Shown here one piece after another: positions 19,137-22,041 of a DNA stretch of 22,041 nt. The position numbers and the translations under genes are program-made. The notes under the pieces were generated by a model. It did not search any database. It saw only the letters and a list, made by a program, of their open reading frames with translations, and was not told the DNA's origin. The DNA is taken from contig JAANSK020261827.1 of the NCBI GenBank assembly GCA_011763485.2, forward strand, positions 1 through 22,041. The letters run 5' to 3'. Source of the DNA: Isoetes engelmannii (lineage: Eukaryota; Streptophyta; Lycopodiopsida; Isoetales; Isoetaceae). Position 1 is the first letter of the stretch, and each line of letters begins with the position of its first letter.

Positions 19137-20000
19137 ATGACTTGGCATGAAAGATTAGGACATACCAACTTTGCAAACATTGAAACAATGATAAAGAATG
19201 GATGGATTGATTCTACTGAAACCAAAACAGACAAGATTGTTTGCAAAGGCTGCATGCTTGGAAGGCAGTACAGACTGCCCTTCAAGAGGTCATCAAAACG
19301 AGCAAAGGGAATTCTAGAACTTATCCATACTGACTTATTTGGCCCTCTGAATGTAACAGGGATTTCTGGAAAGAAATACTTTATCACTTTTGTTGATGAT
19401 TACAGTAGGAGAACCAGGGTATATTGCTTAAGATCAAAGGATAAAGCATTCGAAGCATTCAAGATGTTTGCTGCTGAAGAGGAGCTATCAACTGGAAAGA
19501 AGATCAAGTGTGTAAGATCGGACAGAGGAGATGAGTACATGTCATTTGAGTTCAAAAGATTTTGTATTAAAAGGGGAATCAAACGTCAATTTACCTGCAG
19601 CCATACACCTCAGCAAAACGGGGTTGCTGAGAGGAAAAATAAAACAATTTTAAATTGAGCAAGAGCAATGTTAAAGCATGCAGGACTTCCAAACTTCCTT
19701 TGGAAAGAAGCAGTAAGGACTGCTGTGGAAATTCAGAACCTACTGCCTTCTTCCAGCCTAAATGGCGAATGTCCATATAAGCTTTGGTCGGGTAAGTTAC
19801 CAAGTTATGGAAAATATAGAACTTATGGGTGTTTAGTGTATACTCTTGTCCCTGAAGAACAAAGAAGAAAGCTGGACAACAGGTCAATGGTGACATATTT
19901 AGTGGGATACGATCAGGAAGCTAAGGGATATAGAGTCTATAACCCTGTTAGTAGAAAAGTCATATTAAGTAGAGACGTAGTGTTTGTGGAGAATGAATTA
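19137..20000 (+). pseudogene. copia integrase with one internal stop
   Basis: It would insert the cDNA into the host chromosome. The first fragment (173 codons from 19137) has the HHCC zinc motif (H4, H9, C36, C39) and the catalytic triad D66 (HTDLFGP), D129 (VRSDRGDEY) and E165 (NGVAERKN). A TGA at 19656-19658 interrupts it. The same frame then continues RAMLKHAGLPNFLWKEAV and on through LVGYDQEAKGYRVYNP and ILSRDVVF, the usual C-terminal end. An acidic linker (a run of Asp from GATGAT repeats near 20096-20117) separates it from the reverse transcriptase. The single stop could be a recent mutation. Confidence 0.9.
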
Positions 20001-21284
20001 TACAAACCTAAGTTTCAGGTGGAAAAGAAAGAAGAGGAAAGAATTACCATGCATGACAAAACAAGCCTGGACAGTGATATGGACGTTGAACATGAAGATG
20101 ATGATGATGATGATGATGTAAGTGTAAATTCTGATGCAGTGAACAGTCTAGAACAAGAGCAGGTCGTAGCAAATAATGAAGGTGCTCCTGAACTAGAAAA
20201 AGTCATTAGAAGGAGAAGAACTGAAGGGGAAATACTCAGGGACGAAGCCAACATCGATACAAATCTGTTTGGAAGGCAACCGGGAGGAAAAAGCCATAGA
20301 TTACATGCTGAAATTCCAGAAACTCTAATGGTAAATGAATCAGGTATTCCAGAAAGCTTTGAGGAAGCCATCAATCACATAGATGGAAGTAAATGGAAGA
20401 AAGCAATGGATGAAGAAGTGATGTCTTTTGACAGAACTGATACTTATGATGTGGTTGATATTCTAAAAGGAAAAAATACAATAGGGAACAAATGGATTTA
20501 CAAGTTGAAAGTAGATGCTGAAGGAAAACCAAAATACAAAGCTCGTTTAGTTGCTCAAGGTTTTTCACAGAAGAAAGGTGTTGATTATGAAGATACATTT
20601 TCACCAGTGGTAAAACTTGCAAGCATCAGGATGTTAATTTCCATGGCAAATGCACTTGACTTAGAACTGCACCACATGGATGTGAGTACGGCTTTCCTAA
20701 ATGCTAAATTAGATGAAGAGATTTATATGAAACAAGCATCAGGGTATGAACAGGGAAAGGAAAAGGTCTGGAAACTAAATAGAGCAGTGTACGGGTTGAA
20801 GCAGACACCGAGGCAATGGTACAAATGCATTGATGGATACTTAAGAGAGCAGGGTTTTGAGAAACTAGACAATGATGGAAATGTCTACATTTTTAGAGAA
20901 AGCAATAGCTACTGCATCATAGCTTTGTATGTCGATGATTGCATAATGGCTGCCAATAACATGAGCATTTTAAATCATTGCAAAGGGATTCTCAAGAGCA
21001 GATTTATGATGACAGACTTAGGGGAACTTAAGAAGTTCTTGGGAATTGAGGTCAGCAGAAATAGAAAGGAAAGATGCATCTCATTGACTCAAATCAAATA
21101 CATCCAGTCTATGTTAGAGAAATTTAACATGAAGGATTTTAATGCAGTAGAGGTTCCTGTTCTTCCAGGTTGTAGAATATCAAAGGAACTGTGTCCTCAA
21201 ACCGAAAAAGAAAAGGAAGAAATGTCATTAATACCATATAGACAGTTAACTGGAAGTTTGCTTTTTGTTGCAAACAAGACCTGA
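20001..21284 (+). pseudogene. copia reverse transcriptase
   Basis: This long open segment keeps the RT landmarks in order: WKKAMDEEVMSF, NKWIYKLKVDAEGKPKYKAR, VAQGFSQKKGVDYEDTFSPV, HHMDVSTAFLNAKLDEEIYM, WKLNRAVYGLKQTPRQWY, and the catalytic YVDD in IIALYVDDCIMAA. DLGELKKFLGIEV follows. The domain itself is intact, so it decayed less than gag. The frame ends at a TGA (21282-21284) shortly after a frameshift at about 21265, where GSLLFVA should lead into TRPDIAF. Confidence 0.92.
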
Positions 21285-22041
21285 TATAGCGTTCATTGTC
21301 AATAAGTTAAGCAGGTACAATCACAACCCTGGAAAGGGGCACTGGATAGCAGCAAAGAAGGTGTTAAGGTATCTACAGGGAACTCAGCATGTAGGAATAA
21401 CATATAACAGTGATGATTTGCAGCTAAAAGCCTATTGTGATGCAGACTGGTGTGGGGATTTGGATGAAAGAAAATCTACTTCAGGATACGTGTTAATGTT
21501 GGGAGGTGGTCCAGTTAGTTGGAGAAGTAAGAAACAGGGATCAATAGCATTATCCACTGTTGAATCTGAGTATGCAGCAGCAACTTTAGTTGCCAAAGAA
21601 ATTATTTGGCTGAGGAGAATGTTAAATGAAATTGGAGTAATTCAAAAGGGAAGTACAACCCTGTACAGTGATAACCAGAGTTTATTGCTATGGCAAAGAA
21701 TCCAGTACTTCACGAAAGAACAAAACATATTGAGATGGAATTGCACTTTATCAGGGACATGGTGAACAAGGAAATTATAACTCTGCATTACATTAGATCA
21801 GAAGATCAGCTGGCTGATTTGTTTACTAAAGCTCTCAGTGGTAACAGGTTTCTACAATTATGTAACAGAATAGGTTTCAGATGCCTAAAGGAAGTTCCCA
21901 GGGATTTGTTTCTGGAACTTGGTTTAGAAGTTGGAGCTGAAGATGGAGCTGAGGTAGCCTTCAACAGTGGGTTTGGAGCAGGCACTAGTAGTGCTTTTGC
22001 TTCACCCGACAAACAGTCAACTTCTTCACCAAAATTTGTTG
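21265..22041 (+). pseudogene. copia RNase H and C-terminal tail, frameshifted, open at window end
   Basis: RNase H degrades the RNA of the RNA-DNA hybrid. It starts TRPDIAFIVNKLSRYNHNPG and keeps the acidic residues in YCDADWCGD, STVESEYAA and YSDNQS. A frameshift near 21690 moves the tail to another frame (AKNPVLHERTKHIEMELHFI, then RSEDQLADLFTKALSGNRF), which is the conserved copia C-terminal end. This frame stays open to the window edge. It carries a Gly/Ala/Ser-rich extension (FGAGTSSAFASPDKQSTSS) beyond the usual end, which may be 3' untranslated sequence read by chance. Confidence 0.88.

Larger units (their letters stand above)
16961..22041 (+). mobile_element. Ty1/copia LTR retrotransposon, decayed, 3' end outside the window
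   Basis: Order is 5' LTR (16961-17615), primer binding site, gag with zinc-knuckle remnants, Asp protease, integrase, reverse transcriptase, RNase H. Integrase before RT is the Ty1/copia (Pseudoviridae) order. The frame is broken several times: a frameshift near 18005, TGA 18157-18159, a frameshift near 18425, a frameshift near 18925, TAA 19111-19113, TGA 19656-19658, and frameshifts near 21265 and 21690. The copy is therefore non-autonomous. The 3' LTR and target duplication lie outside the window, so age from LTR divergence cannot be judged. It directly follows a gypsy relic, so this is probably a nested or stacked insertion. Confidence 0.9.

Noticed and set aside
19656-19658. Programmed stop readthrough in the copia integrase
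   Set aside because: Other frameshifts and stops elsewhere in the same copy show general decay, so a simple nonsense mutation is the better explanation.

Overview
The window looks like nuclear DNA of a land plant with a large, repeat-rich genome. The evidence is an intronless chloroplast-type polyphenol oxidase, a plant-type catalase split by short GT-AG introns, degraded Ty3/gypsy and Ty1/copia retrotransposons, and long AT-rich gene-poor spacers full of small duplications. The species is not resolved. The divergent copper-site residues of the oxidase and the unusual ends of the catalase make a non-flowering vascular plant my guess, but that is inference only.

Layout. 1-1040: scattered short open segments that look like a broken, unrecognised gene. 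1040-2674: spacer with short direct repeats. 2675-4504 (+): polyphenol oxidase, complete, one exon. 4505-9300: AT-rich spacer holding a tandem duplication of about 440 bp, a 42-bp-period doublet, a four-copy hairpin array and a separated direct repeat. 9300-9575: G/C-run inverted-repeat element related to another copy near 8540. 9862-10127 (+): the last two exons of an unrecognised gene or gene relic. About 10437-11700 (-): a GC-richer block with one ORF, perhaps a retroelement or gene relic. 12385-14548 (-): catalase, eight exons, complete. 14549-16110: spacer. 16174-16960 (+): dead Ty3/gypsy reverse transcriptase fragment. 16961-22041 (+): Ty1/copia element with 5' LTR, primer binding site, gag, protease, integrase, RT and RNase H, broken by several frameshifts and stops, and running off the window.

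The most interesting locus is the catalase. Assembled across its splice sites it gives 514 residues with all catalytic residues. However, the usual start (MDPYK...) is replaced by a 25-residue extension that reads as a secretory signal peptide ending APA, followed by FDPYK. The C-terminus (LRGH) lacks the usual peroxisome-directing tail of plant catalases. This suggests a catalase moved from the peroxisome to the secretory pathway. In-frame ATGs inside intron 1 could give a form without the signal.

The oxidase (609 aa, bipartite thylakoid-lumen transit peptide, all six copper ligands) and the catalase converge, about 7.9 kb apart. Both deal with oxygen chemistry, but nothing in the sequence shows that they work together.
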